NCBI GenBank assembly: GCA_030431635.1
Contig: JAUIIL010000003.1
Location: 62,001-126,000 of the forward strand
Source of the DNA: Bacteriovoracia bacterium
GTDB lineage: Bacteria; Bdellovibrionota; Bacteriovoracia; Bacteriovoracales; Bacteriovoracaceae
Reading direction: 5' to 3'
DNA length: 64,000 bases
Shown here piece after piece: positions 1 through 8,642 of this stretch. The translations under genes were made by a program, and so were the position numbers. Each line of letters starts with the position of its first letter. Position 1 is the first letter of the stretch. Below the pieces are notes generated by a model. The model worked only from the letters and a program-made list of their open reading frames with translations, ran no database searches and was not told the DNA's origin.

Positions 1-152
1 GCGCTAATATCGCTCTCTCTTTGCCTGGTGGCATCTTGGTTCGACTTCATTTTAAAAACACCAACAACTCCCAAGGAGACGATGGAGCCAACACCAAGAG
101 CAATCATAAGTTCGGCCAGTGAAAAACCGTTATTTTTTAAAAAATTCTTCAT
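1..152 (-). CDS. Type IV pilin-like / pseudopilin protein, N-terminal part
   Basis: Runs off the left edge of the window; about 50 residues are visible. The N-terminus has a short basic leader ending in glycine, then the class III signal FSLAELMIALG with glutamate at mature position 5 and a hydrophobic helix of about 20 residues. This is the prepilin peptidase (PilD) signature of type IV pilins and type II secretion pseudopilins. The start at 152 is preceded by a GAGGA ribosome site. Pilin versus pseudopilin cannot be decided without the C-terminal half. The gene points away from the next one, so the 256 bases up to 409 are a divergent upstream region, in which I see only a perfect 10-base palindrome (CTAGGCCTAG, 319-328). 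Confidence 0.75.
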   Translation of the reverse strand, partial: MKNFLKNNGFSLAELMIALGVGSIVSLGVVGVFKMKSNQDATRQRESDIS

Positions 153-408
153 ACATCCTCAAAGATAGATATTTAGATATATTTTATCACAAAACCCCAA
201 ACATAATCTGGACTTAGCGAGATTTACCTGTCTAAGTACTTGAAAAGATGGAGAGTTTTTTTATCAACTATCTTTTTAATTTCGATGAGCGGCTTTAAGA
301 GGGCGCCAATAAAAGTTGCTAGGCCTAGGCAAATTTGTCCTTAACCAAAACCTTTATTTGATTATTTACCTTCGTTCTTCGAAAAGCCTTTAGAATGGGA
401 GGATTGCC

Positions 409-1215
409 ATGAAAGAAAAAAATCAACAACTGTATTATCAGTATAGAGCAAGTGAAGGCTTTCCCATATTTGTGAAATTAGTTGAACCACAGCTAGAAAG
501 CCAGATGAGTTCTTTTTTAAATGAAATGGGATTTGAAAAGTGTAATGAAGAAGTTCTCACAAAAGAACATGATCGCCCTGAGTACCTTCGTGTACTAAAA
601 ATATCAGTAGCTGGTCCTATGGTTTCCAAGCAAATTGGTCAGGTCAGAGAAGAAGATCGTTATGGCCTTGAAAGTATTAGTTCAAGAGGAGATTACAAGG
701 TATACCGTTTTAAAGGTGTTGGAATAATGGTGTTCTCTGAAGGGCGTTTTATTTGGGAAATGGGCTTGATGAACAGGTTCTCCCAAGAAGACTTCCATTA
801 TAAACTCAGAATTGTTTTCAATCGATTTTTAGGCTACTGCCTTGCCAGTTATAATATTATTGGGGTTTGGGGAGTTAGCGTTGATGAAGGTGCTGTTGTT
901 ATGTCCCAAGCTGAATCAAAAGGTGAAGCTGTATTTATTGACTTAGATAATCAAGTGCTTCATACAATAGAGGGATTAAAGCCTTTAAGTTTTCCACTTC
1001 AATTTTTAAAACTTGATGAGAGTATTAAAAACCAGTCAAGAAAGCTTCAAGTTGAAGAATTAGTAAGTTTGCTTACACATTACAATACTTATTTCTCTGA
1101 TGAAGGTTTTTCATCTTCATTTCAAAAAAGAATTTTTGCTCTAGCCAGAAGTTCAGAAGGGATTTTATATCCTAAAGAGAATTTTAAACCTCGAGAAAAG
1201 GAAAAAGCGGCTTAA
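409..1215 (+). CDS. Conserved-looking hypothetical cytoplasmic protein, 268 aa
   Basis: I do not recognise a family. The protein has no signal peptide or membrane segment and looks like a mixed alpha/beta soluble protein of about 31 kDa with an acidic C-terminal half and a basic tail. A clear GGGAGG ribosome site lies 6 bases before the ATG, and codon use looks like that of the neighbours, so I take it as a real gene. It is transcribed alone; its stop codon overlaps the stop of the convergent gene by four bases (TTAA at 1212-1215). No function is proposed. Confidence 0.7.
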   Translation: MKEKNQQLYYQYRASEGFPIFVKLVEPQLESQMSSFLNEMGFEKCNEEVLTKEHDRPEYLRVLKISVAGPMVSKQIGQVREEDRYGLESISSRGDYKVYRFKGVGIMVFSEGRFIWEMGLMNRFSQEDFHYKLRIVFNRFLGYCLASYNIIGVWGVSVDEGAVVMSQAESKGEAVFIDLDNQVLHTIEGLKPLSFPLQFLKLDESIKNQSRKLQVEELVSLLTHYNTYFSDEGFSSSFQKRIFALARSSEGILYPKENFKPREKEKAA

Positions 1216-1757
1216 GGTTTTTTTGTTTTATTTTCGAGTTCAGTATTCAAAACACTGTCTTTCAGCGGAATGAGTGCTTTGGGTCTCTTCTCTTTACTAA
1301 AAACACCTGAGAAAAAAATAGGGAAACAGGTTATCGTGCATGCAGCAGAATAAATATAATCAATACCGTCTTTGTTTTCCCAAGAATAAACAGAATGCTC
1401 GTTTTGGTTTAAATATTTTTGTTGAGGGCCCAATCGTTTAATAATTCCTTGATGAAAAACGTCATGAAGAAAATAGGTTGGAAGAGTTGCATAAAAATCA
1501 ACAATAATTCCTTCATTAACTTGAATAAGAACAGGAAACTTATAACGAAGCTGCGACACATAAAATTTGTAAGTAGAAATTTTTCCTTTCTTATTAACTA
1601 ATTCTTTATTTAATTTAATATCAGAGATTTTTTTACCAGGAAAAAATTTTTCAAGCTCTTTAAAACTGAAATCATAGTTTGGTGGAGTCACTTTCGCGTT
1701 AAGAGCAAAAGAAAAAGCTAAAATAATGATGAGTATTTTGGTACAAAAGAAGCTCAT
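1212..1757 (-). CDS. Secreted hypothetical protein, 181 aa
   Basis: The first 21 residues form a Sec-type signal peptide: a hydrophobic run (ILIIILAFSFAL) ending in NAK, with likely cleavage after Ala at about residue 20-21. The mature part is about 160 residues, basic, with two cysteines near residue 140 (AACTITCFP) that could form a disulphide in the periplasm. I recognise no catalytic motif or family. It converges on the preceding gene with a shared TTAA and is divergent from the symporter gene at 1791, with only about 33 bases between the two starts. Confidence 0.65.
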   Translation of the reverse strand: MSFFCTKILIIILAFSFALNAKVTPPNYDFSFKELEKFFPGKKISDIKLNKELVNKKGKISTYKFYVSQLRYKFPVLIQVNEGIIVDFYATLPTYFLHDVFHQGIIKRLGPQQKYLNQNEHSVYSWENKDGIDYIYSAACTITCFPIFFSGVFSKEKRPKALIPLKDSVLNTELENKTKKP

Positions 1758-1790
1758 ACTAAAAGAATAGTAAAAAAAGGACCAATAATC

Positions 1791-3047
1791 ATGGTTAAAT
1801 CAAAAAAGAAGCATTTTTCCTACTATATAACACTTGCCATTATAGCTGGGTTTATTATTGGTCTTACTCTGAACCTTACTCATTCTCAAGACTTAGCGAC
1901 TTATATTAAACCTTTTGGAGTTATTTTTTTAAGACTGCTTAAAATGATTATCATTCCGCTTATTTTTTCTTCAGTATATATGTCGGTTATTAATTTAGAG
2001 TCTGTGAAAAATTTGGCTTCTTTAGGAAAATATACCTTAGGCTATTATTTTGTCACAACTTCAATGGCCATTCTCAGTGGTATTATCCTTGTTTCTTTTT
2101 TGGGCCCAGGGAAAGGAGCCAATTTAGATATTTCTCAAAAACACACCTCCTCAATCTCTGAAAGTAAAGAAAATCAAAAAGAAAAAAAGCCCCAGGAGCT
2201 TCTTTCGACTGTTATTCAAGTTTTTGAAACAGCAGTTCCTCAAAACCCAATTAAGGCGATGGTTGATGGAAATATTATTCAAGTCATCGTGTTTTCTCTT
2301 TTATTAGCTTTGGTTTCACTCTCTTCTAAAGAGGATGCAGTGGGAATGATTTCCTTTACTCGATCTTTGGAGAAAATTTCTCACCACCTCACTCACGCAA
2401 TAATGAAGGTGGCCCCAATAGGAGTTTTTGCTCTTATTGTAAATGTTGTATCAAGTACGGGAATGAACTCTCTCATTTACCTGGGAAAATACACTTTAGT
2501 GGTGTTACTGGGACTTATTCTTCATGTTACTTTATTGTCCGTTTTTATTTCTCCTAAAATAAAAATGTCACCATTAATGTTTTTTAAAAATATATCGGCA
2601 GTTATGCTAACAGCATTTTCAACCTCTTCGAGTTCGGCCACTTTGCCGGTAACGATGAGTACTTTGACTGAGGACTTTGAAGTAAGTGAAAAAACAGCAA
2701 ACTTTGTTCTTCCACTCGGAGCAACAGTTAATATGGATGGAACTGCTATTTATGTTTCTATTTCAACCATATTTATCGCCCAAGTTTATGGAATAGACCT
2801 GTCCATATCACAATTATTTCTCATTTTTGTTACAGGATCTCTCGCTGCGATCGGAACAGCGTCTGTTCCAGGAGCTGGTTTTATTACAATGGGAATTGTT
2901 ATGGGAGCCGTGGGGGTTCCTTTAGAAGGAATTCAAATTGTTTTAGCGGTTGAGAGAGTACTTGATATGTCTCGTACAGTAGTTAATGTCGTTGGAGATT
3001 CTGTTGGTGCTATTTTTGTTGATTCTTTGATGAAAAAACGTTCCTAA
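1791..3047 (+). CDS. Dicarboxylate/amino acid:cation symporter (SDF/DAACS family)
   Basis: 418 aa inner-membrane carrier of the glutamate/aspartate/dicarboxylate family (GltP, GltT, DctA). It carries the serine-rich hairpin SSSSATLP (about 279-286), the NMDGT cation-binding motif (314-318), the second re-entrant loop GTASVPGAG (355-363), and the substrate segment with D392, R395, N399 and D403. These match D394, R397, N401 and D405 of archaeal GltPh. The arginine favours an acidic substrate such as aspartate, glutamate or a C4-dicarboxylate, co-transported with Na+ or H+. A hydrophilic insert at about 115-136, rich in Lys and Ser, lies between early membrane helices. AAAGGA precedes the ATG. 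It appears to be monocistronic. Substrate is inferred; family assignment is firm. Confidence 0.92.
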   Translation: MVKSKKKHFSYYITLAIIAGFIIGLTLNLTHSQDLATYIKPFGVIFLRLLKMIIIPLIFSSVYMSVINLESVKNLASLGKYTLGYYFVTTSMAILSGIILVSFLGPGKGANLDISQKHTSSISESKENQKEKKPQELLSTVIQVFETAVPQNPIKAMVDGNIIQVIVFSLLLALVSLSSKEDAVGMISFTRSLEKISHHLTHAIMKVAPIGVFALIVNVVSSTGMNSLIYLGKYTLVVLLGLILHVTLLSVFISPKIKMSPLMFFKNISAVMLTAFSTSSSSATLPVTMSTLTEDFEVSEKTANFVLPLGATVNMDGTAIYVSISTIFIAQVYGIDLSISQLFLIFVTGSLAAIGTASVPGAGFITMGIVMGAVGVPLEGIQIVLAVERVLDMSRTVVNVVGDSVGAIFVDSLMKKRS

Positions 3048-3131
3048 GAGAGTAAAATACTTAAGATACAGTATGAAAATGACGTTAAGATTTTAGCATG
3101 GATATAGCATAGAGTGGAAAAGGACATTAGG

Positions 3132-4607
3132 ATGAATTTTAGTATAGCGGCTCTACTTCTCTCTCTTACTTTAGTAGCTTGCTCAGGTATATCGACTTCA
3201 GAAAAAACACAAGCTCAAAAAGAGCGTTCTCAGATAGCTTACAATGGGAAAGTATTAGCAGAAAAAGCGCACTCTCAAACGTGTGATGGCTGTTTGGTTG
3301 GAAGTTCTTCTCATGCGACTTTAAAAGATTCAGACAAAAAAGTTTATTTTCTTTATGGAGCCGAACACCTTAACTTGAAAAACTACTACTTTGATATTCC
3401 TGTTGTTTACAATAAGGCTGTTAAGAAATGGATAAATTACTTTACAGGAAGAGGAAGAAAGCACTTTGAAAAGTACTCTGAAAGAGCAGGAAGGTATGCT
3501 CCCACTTTAAGTAAGATACTAAAAGATAATAGCATGCCTCAAGATTTAATTTATCTCGCGATGGCAGAAAGTGGCTTCAGAACAAGCGCGAAATCCTGGG
3601 CCAAAGCCGTCGGTCCATGGCAGTTTATGCCTTACACTGGTCGAAAGTTTGGATTAAGAGTTGACTGGTATATCGATCAGAGAAGAGATCCTTTTTACGC
3701 GACTCAAGCAGCTGCCAATTATCTAAAAACTCTTTATAACATGTTTGGCTCGTGGGAGCTTGCGGCTGCTGGATATAATGCTGGTGAAGGAAAAATTTCA
3801 AGGGCCATCAAACGTTACAAAACGAAAAACTTTTGGCAGATAAGAAAAGGGCGCTATTTGAAAGCTGAGACCAAAAACTATGTCCCTAAAATAATGGCGT
3901 TAGCAATTATTGGCAAAAACCTTCGCTCTTTTGGCTTTCATGAAATTGATTATCACGAACCACTGCATTTTGATGAAATTGTTGTTGATAAGAAAACAGA
4001 CCTCTATCGTGTAGCTGAAAATTTGAATATTGATTTTGAAGAGCTGAAGCGTTTAAATCCTGAAATAAGAAGATGGTATATTCCTGATGATGCTGAAACT
4101 TATCGCCTTCGAGTTCCAGAAGGAATGAAAGGAAGATGGGCCGAGTGCTGCCAGCAACAAAATCATGAGGCCTCAGATTTTCAAACTTATGTTGTGAAAA
4201 GTGGCGCTAGGCTTGAAGATGTTGCAAGAAAATTTAAATTACCTTTGGAAGTTCTTGCTTCTTTAAACCCAGAGTTAAGTACAGGCAAACAACATAAAAG
4301 AGGAACCTTTGTAAAACTTCCTTTTCGTATGGGGCAAAGCAAAAGACATGAAATGTACGCTGATCTTTATGAACTTCCTAGAAAAAGGGTGAGAAGAAGA
4401 AGGGCCTATAGAAGAAGAATTGCAAGTGCTTTAAGGAGAGGAGATACCATTGACAACCCAAGTGAGTATTATGTCGTCAAAAAAGGCGATTCATTGTGGT
4501 CTGTGTCAAGAAAAACGGGAGTATCTCTGGACACACTTATCAAGACTAATCTAAGATTGATCAAACGCAGACAGATTATGCCAGGGGACAAGCTCGCGAT
4601 AAGATAA
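3132..4607 (+). CDS. mltD: Membrane-bound lytic murein transglycosylase D-like lipoprotein with LysM domains
   Basis: 491 aa. I start it at the ATG at 3132, which has AAAGGA 7 bases upstream and gives a lipoprotein signal with lipobox LVAC (Cys17); a GTG 18 bases earlier would spoil that. The SLT domain (about 115-250) has the catalytic Glu147 in AMAESGF, followed by the AVGPWQFMP and AAGYNAGEG motifs of family 1 lytic transglycosylases, which cleave glycan strands to 1,6-anhydroMurNAc products. Three LysM-like peptidoglycan-binding repeats follow, at about 285-330, 355-400 and 445-490, separated by an Arg-rich linker. The next gene starts 25 bases downstream behind a hairpin that covers its ribosome site. 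Followed on the same strand by two more genes, the second also a murein enzyme. Confidence 0.92.
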   Translation: MNFSIAALLLSLTLVACSGISTSEKTQAQKERSQIAYNGKVLAEKAHSQTCDGCLVGSSSHATLKDSDKKVYFLYGAEHLNLKNYYFDIPVVYNKAVKKWINYFTGRGRKHFEKYSERAGRYAPTLSKILKDNSMPQDLIYLAMAESGFRTSAKSWAKAVGPWQFMPYTGRKFGLRVDWYIDQRRDPFYATQAAANYLKTLYNMFGSWELAAAGYNAGEGKISRAIKRYKTKNFWQIRKGRYLKAETKNYVPKIMALAIIGKNLRSFGFHEIDYHEPLHFDEIVVDKKTDLYRVAENLNIDFEELKRLNPEIRRWYIPDDAETYRLRVPEGMKGRWAECCQQQNHEASDFQTYVVKSGARLEDVARKFKLPLEVLASLNPELSTGKQHKRGTFVKLPFRMGQSKRHEMYADLYELPRKRVRRRRAYRRRIASALRRGDTIDNPSEYYVVKKGDSLWSVSRKTGVSLDTLIKTNLRLIKRRQIMPGDKLAIR

Positions 4608-4628
4608 CCCCTTGGAAGTATAGGGGTT
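4606..4628 (+). promoter_or_regulatory. Hairpin covering the ribosome site of the next gene
   Basis: AACCCCT (4606-4612) pairs perfectly with AGGGGTT (4622-4628) around a 9-base loop, starting inside the mltD stop codon. The 3' arm contains AGGGG, the only Shine-Dalgarno-like sequence in front of the GTG start at 4633. There is no T-run after it, so it is not a standard terminator. The likely effect is that translation of the downstream gene needs ribosomes finishing mltD to open the stem; this is inference. Confidence 0.55.
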
Positions 4629-4632
4629 CGTT

Positions 4633-5805
4633 GTGGGATTTGGGATTACTCATTTCAAAAAAATTAAAGAAGAAGCAAAAAAACAAGTTCAAGAAAAATT
4701 TTATAAAGTTATTATTGTTGGCGATGACATAAGCTGCTTTTTGTCCTTTCTTGAACTGAGAAAATCTTATAACGCAGAAGAAATGAAGTTCATTATTTCA
4801 AATGAAGTTTCTAGGCAAACACTTCTTGAGCGTTTTCAAACGAGTCTTCATGATATAAGAAACGATGAATCAGCACAGATTCTTAAAAGGTATTTTCCAG
4901 AAATCAAACTAGAAAAAAATGAAGGTCAACCTGTCTTTTATAAAGATACAGAGTTTAAGCCTTTTGGCGGAAGAACAAAAAATCCTTCGCCTTTATTAGG
5001 AGATGAGGCTTATTTTGTAAGTGACTTTTATCGTTATAATATAGAGCAAGTAATAAACTCAATCGGACTCTCTTTGAATGATTGGGAAAATCTAGATCAA
5101 CTACTCTCTCCATATAGAGAGGACAAGGAACTACTTACAATTGAAAAAACATCTCCAAGTGACTTGATAGATACTGAGCATTGGATTTTAAAAACAAAAG
5201 ATGATTTTATCATTAATTGTAAAAATCTTATTTGGGGAAGAGGACCTAAAAGTTTTCTTAAAGTTTTGGCCAGTAAAGACTCTCTTCCTGAATCTTTGGT
5301 TCAATCAATTGAAGATATAAAAACAACACCTGGCTACTTAGTTAACTTCGAATTAAATAAAAAAATAATTGAAGAGAATCAAACTTTTTTTCTCCCTCAA
5401 AGTTTAACTCATGATTGGGGACATTTTATTGGGGAGTCCTTAGAAAATGAATCAGATAAGCAAAGCCTGAGCTTTGTTGGTCAAGTGCATGAAGAGGAAA
5501 TTACCTCAGAAGACTTAGCTAAAAAAATAAAGTTACTTAAAAGAACTTTAAAAAGAGTTTTTGAAAATTTTGGTAACGAAGAAGCTAAGCACATTTATTT
5601 TTCAGAAGAAATGTTTGTCGGTGAAATTGAAGATAAATCTCTCTGTCAGTATTTGGAAAAAGAGTTTCCTTTCTTAACGTTTGTGGGAAAGAGTGCTCCT
5701 TTGAAAATAGAGGAAGTACAATCTTCTCAAACGAGTTCACTAGGCTATATCGCAAGATCTCTTTTAAGTTTTAATGAACTAAGAAAAAATCAAACATTGT
5801 TTTAA
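4633..5805 (+). CDS. Rossmann-like (degenerate FAD/NAD-binding) hypothetical protein
   Basis: 390 aa, GTG start. Residues 24-45 read YKVIIVGDDISCFLSFLEL, which looks like the first beta-alpha unit of an FAD or NAD-binding fold, but the GxGxxG glycines are replaced by G30-D-D-I-S-C, so nucleotide binding is doubtful. A second segment, NCKNLIWGRGP (about 195-205), resembles the later dinucleotide-binding strand of amine-oxidase-type flavoproteins. No signal peptide or membrane helix. It lies between a lytic transglycosylase and a glycosyltransferase, with the latter starting 5 bases after its stop, so the three are probably co-transcribed. A role tied to the cell wall is only suggested by this position. 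Confidence 0.6.
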   Translation: MGFGITHFKKIKEEAKKQVQEKFYKVIIVGDDISCFLSFLELRKSYNAEEMKFIISNEVSRQTLLERFQTSLHDIRNDESAQILKRYFPEIKLEKNEGQPVFYKDTEFKPFGGRTKNPSPLLGDEAYFVSDFYRYNIEQVINSIGLSLNDWENLDQLLSPYREDKELLTIEKTSPSDLIDTEHWILKTKDDFIINCKNLIWGRGPKSFLKVLASKDSLPESLVQSIEDIKTTPGYLVNFELNKKIIEENQTFFLPQSLTHDWGHFIGESLENESDKQSLSFVGQVHEEEITSEDLAKKIKLLKRTLKRVFENFGNEEAKHIYFSEEMFVGEIEDKSLCQYLEKEFPFLTFVGKSAPLKIEEVQSSQTSSLGYIARSLLSFNELRKNQTLF

Positions 5806-5810
5806 TTTTG

Positions 5811-6581
5811 ATGTCTAAATTATTTAAAACGCTTCTTATTGTCATTATCATTTTGCTGATAATCTTCTTCACATATGTCGGGTCCTATGATTTTACTTGT
5901 TTTGAACAGTATCCTGTTGTTCAAAAAAAAGAAGAGGGGAGAATTTATTTTGAATGTCAAAAAAAACGCCCTTCATATTGGGTCAACTTTGGAAAGATTT
6001 CACCCATTGCAATAGGGGCTATTGTTGTAAGTGAGGATTGGGCCTTTTATGAACATAAAGGGGTTGATTTTAATCAATTAAAAGTTATTTTAAGGGACTT
6101 TCTCAAAACGCATGAGTTTAGTAGAGGGGGAAGTACTATTACACAGCAAGTGATTAAAAATATATTTTTCTCTCATGAGCGAAGTTATTTGAGAAAGCTG
6201 TTAGAAATGTACCTGGCCTATAGACTTGAACAAAAATATTCAAAAGAAAAAATTTTAGAATTTTACCTAAATATAATTGAATTTGGAGAAGATCTTTATG
6301 GAATAGAGAGCGCAAGTCTCTTTTATTTCAATAAAACAGCGAGCTCTTTGACTTTAAAAGAAGGAGCTTTTCTTGCGATGCTTTTGCCAAATCCAATTCG
6401 CTATAGTGAATCCTACCGCGACAGAAAATTAACTGATTTTGCCAAGGACTCAATTCAAGAAATTAGTATCAAACTCAGACAAGCGAGGTTTATAGACGAG
6501 GAGGAAAGAATCGAGAGTCTTAAACAAAAATTTAGCTGGGAAGAGGAAGAAGTGAGTGCAAGCGATTTATGGGAGCAGTAA
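5811..6581 (+). CDS. mtgA: Monofunctional biosynthetic peptidoglycan transglycosylase (GT51)
   Basis: 256 aa. One N-terminal membrane anchor (about 5-24) is followed by a GT51 domain with its standard motifs: VVSEDWAFYEHKG with the catalytic Glu in the ED..F..H.G motif, RGGSTITQQ, the KLLEMYLAYRLE segment, and ILEFYLN. It polymerises lipid II into glycan strands on the outer face of the inner membrane; no transpeptidase domain follows, as expected for MtgA. The ATG at 5811 lies 5 bases after the stop of the preceding gene with no clear ribosome site, so it probably depends on translational coupling; an in-frame TTG at 5808 is an alternative start. Converges on trmL with a 5-base gap. Confidence 0.9.
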   Translation: MSKLFKTLLIVIIILLIIFFTYVGSYDFTCFEQYPVVQKKEEGRIYFECQKKRPSYWVNFGKISPIAIGAIVVSEDWAFYEHKGVDFNQLKVILRDFLKTHEFSRGGSTITQQVIKNIFFSHERSYLRKLLEMYLAYRLEQKYSKEKILEFYLNIIEFGEDLYGIESASLFYFNKTASSLTLKEGAFLAMLLPNPIRYSESYRDRKLTDFAKDSIQEISIKLRQARFIDEEERIESLKQKFSWEEEEVSASDLWEQ

Positions 6582-6586
6582 AAACT

Positions 6587-7057
6587 TTAAAGATTGAGTT
6601 GCCTCAGACATTCATAAGCAGCTGTCGTTGCTGTATTGGCCAAATTAAGAGAGCGGATTTGAGAAGAGAACATGGGTAGTTCAACGAAGTTTTCAGGAAA
6701 CTCCTCTCTTAAAAAACCAGGTAGCCCCTTTGTTTCAGAACCAAAAATAAGATAAGATTTTGGGTGAAACTGAGCTTGAAAAATATGTTTACTGGCTTTT
6801 TTTGAAAAAAAGAAAAGACTTTCTCTAGTAGGCTTTTCTGAATCTAGAAAACTTTCCCAATTAGAATATTCTTTCAGATTTAAGTGTTTCCAATAATCAA
6901 GTCCAGCTCTTCTGACTGATTTTTCACTGATTTCAAACCCATAAGGTTTTATTAAAATTAATTCAATCCCTAGTGCTACACATGTTCTTCCAATACTCCC
7001 TGTGTTACCTGGAATTTCTGGATTATGTAGCACTAGAGAAAAAGGCTTTTTATGCAT
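6587..7057 (-). CDS. trmL: tRNA (cytidine(34)-2'-O)-methyltransferase, SPOUT family
   Basis: 156 aa, the usual TrmL length. It has the SPOUT motifs: NPEIPGNTGSIGRTC near the N-terminus, LIFGSETKGLP in the middle and the knotted C-terminal SAM site PMFSSQIRSLNLANTA. TrmL transfers a methyl group to the 2'-O of the wobble nucleotide of tRNA-Leu isoacceptors. I place the start at the ATG at 7057, which overlaps the stop of pepA upstream as ATGCATAA (8 bases shared), rather than the TTG at 7072. It is thus the second gene of a pepA-trmL pair and probably translated by reinitiation. Confidence 0.92.
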   Translation of the reverse strand: MHKKPFSLVLHNPEIPGNTGSIGRTCVALGIELILIKPYGFEISEKSVRRAGLDYWKHLNLKEYSNWESFLDSEKPTRESLFFFSKKASKHIFQAQFHPKSYLIFGSETKGLPGFLREEFPENFVELPMFSSQIRSLNLANTATTAAYECLRQLNL

Positions 7058-8543
7058 TATGAATGTATTCAACCATTGTTCTCACCATCAATGCACTAGC
7101 TGTACCAGGTGTACAGTAGGGAAGATGATCTTGATTATTAGCAACTCCTGCAATATCAAAATGGGCCCAAGAGATTCCGTTTTTAATAAATTCTTGCAAG
7201 AATGCCCCGGCAACAGCTGTTCCGGCCCTCATTGGTTTTCCTATATTTTTAATGTCAGCTACCTTAGATTTGATATGGTCTCTGAACTCAGGAACAATAG
7301 GAAGCTCCCAAATATACTCATCTCTTGCTTGAGCCGCTTTTTTTATAGACTTAACCAACGACTCATCATTACTCATTAGTCCACAAACTTCATCTCCAAG
7401 GGCGACCAAGCAAGCCCCAGTAAGAGTAGCAGCATCAAAAATAACATCAGGTTTTAAATCGCAGGTATAATCAAGGGCATCAGCTAAAGCAAGACGTCCT
7501 TCCGCATCTGTATTGAGAATTTCAACAGTTTTCCCATTTCTAGTCTTAATCACAGAGTCCGGAAATGTTGCCTTAGAACTAACCGCATTATCAGTAATGG
7601 CCATAATACAAGTGAGTTTGTGAGGAGCTCCCTGAAGGACAGCAGCTCTAAAAGCTCCATAGACTGTACTGGAACCGGCCATGTCATATTTCATTCCCAT
7701 AATACTAGCTGAAGGTTTTAGGCTGTAACCACCAGTGTCAAAAGTAATTCCTTTGCCAACAAGAGCGATATGCTTCATTTTTCTGGTTTTCTTTTTAGGA
7801 GTGTATGTTAAATGAACGAGACGAGGTTCATAAGCTGAGCCAGCATTAACAGATAAAAAAAGCTCCATTCTCTCTTTTTTAATATCAGCTTTATTAAGAA
7901 TTTTAACTTTAACACCTTTGAGATTTTTTTTAACGTCTTGCTCAACAAGACTAGCGTATTTAACTGAATTCAAAAAATTGGGAACCTCTGTTGCATAGTC
8001 TCTGGCCAATTTCATACTCTCAATCATAGGAAGGGCATTTTTAACTATTTTACTTAATTGAGAAGCATTTTTCTTAGTTGTTTTTAAGCTTACTTCTTTG
8101 AGATTTTGTTCTTGTGAGCTTGTTTTATATTTATCGAATTTATAGTCAGAAAGGAGAGCTCCTTCAATGACTGCATTCGCATTTCTTTCAAATTGTGTTG
8201 AGAAAAAACTGTCTAAATCAATGGCAAGAGATTTTGCAGAAGCTAGGTGTGATTTGATAAAAGCAGCAACTTGTTTTCTTAAAACTTCAGAAGAGAGAGC
8301 TTTCTTATTCCCTAGTCCGATGAGAAGATAGGAATCCCCATTTGTGTTATTGAGAAAAAAACGTTCTCCTAAAGAAGCGCCAAAAGTATGAGAAGATTTG
8401 AGAGATTGGAAGAGGGTTTTGAGCTCTTTTTCTTTAATATCAGGAATTTTCTTAGACTTTGCATCGTCCTTTTGAAAAATTCCTACGACTTTTAATTCTG
8501 CTTCTTCAAATAATTTACCTGATGAATCAACTCTAATTTCCAT
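7050..8543 (-). CDS. pepA: Leucyl aminopeptidase (M17)
   Basis: 497 aa, the normal PepA length. The C-terminal catalytic domain has the two-metal motifs KGITFDTGG (metal-binding Lys and Asp), MKYDMAGSS, and NTDAEGRLAL with the D-x-E-x-R triad. The N-terminal domain (about 1-170) is more variable. It removes N-terminal residues, preferably leucine, from peptides in the cytoplasm; here it could process imported peptides. GAGGAG lies 8 bases before the ATG. The 99 bases up to lptF are a divergent intergenic region. Translationally coupled to trmL downstream. Confidence 0.95.
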   Translation of the reverse strand: MEIRVDSSGKLFEEAELKVVGIFQKDDAKSKKIPDIKEKELKTLFQSLKSSHTFGASLGERFFLNNTNGDSYLLIGLGNKKALSSEVLRKQVAAFIKSHLASAKSLAIDLDSFFSTQFERNANAVIEGALLSDYKFDKYKTSSQEQNLKEVSLKTTKKNASQLSKIVKNALPMIESMKLARDYATEVPNFLNSVKYASLVEQDVKKNLKGVKVKILNKADIKKERMELFLSVNAGSAYEPRLVHLTYTPKKKTRKMKHIALVGKGITFDTGGYSLKPSASIMGMKYDMAGSSTVYGAFRAAVLQGAPHKLTCIMAITDNAVSSKATFPDSVIKTRNGKTVEILNTDAEGRLALADALDYTCDLKPDVIFDAATLTGACLVALGDEVCGLMSNDESLVKSIKKAAQARDEYIWELPIVPEFRDHIKSKVADIKNIGKPMRAGTAVAGAFLQEFIKNGISWAHFDIAGVANNQDHLPYCTPGTASALMVRTMVEYIHNA

Positions 8544-8642
8544 ACATTAAACTCCTCATTTCTATTTACTCATTTCTATCATATTCATTGCTTTGTTGTC
8601 TAAGAAAGAACTCTCAAGTATTCTGGTCTCATAAGGATACTA

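Noticed and set aside
319-328. Perfect palindrome CTAGGCCTAG in the region upstream of the gene at 409
   Set aside because: Only 10 bases, a single copy, no fitting partner site; could be chance.
7002-7379. 125-codon plus-strand frame inside trmL/pepA
   Set aside because: Shadow of two well-supported minus-strand enzymes; cysteine- and serine-rich, unlike a real protein.
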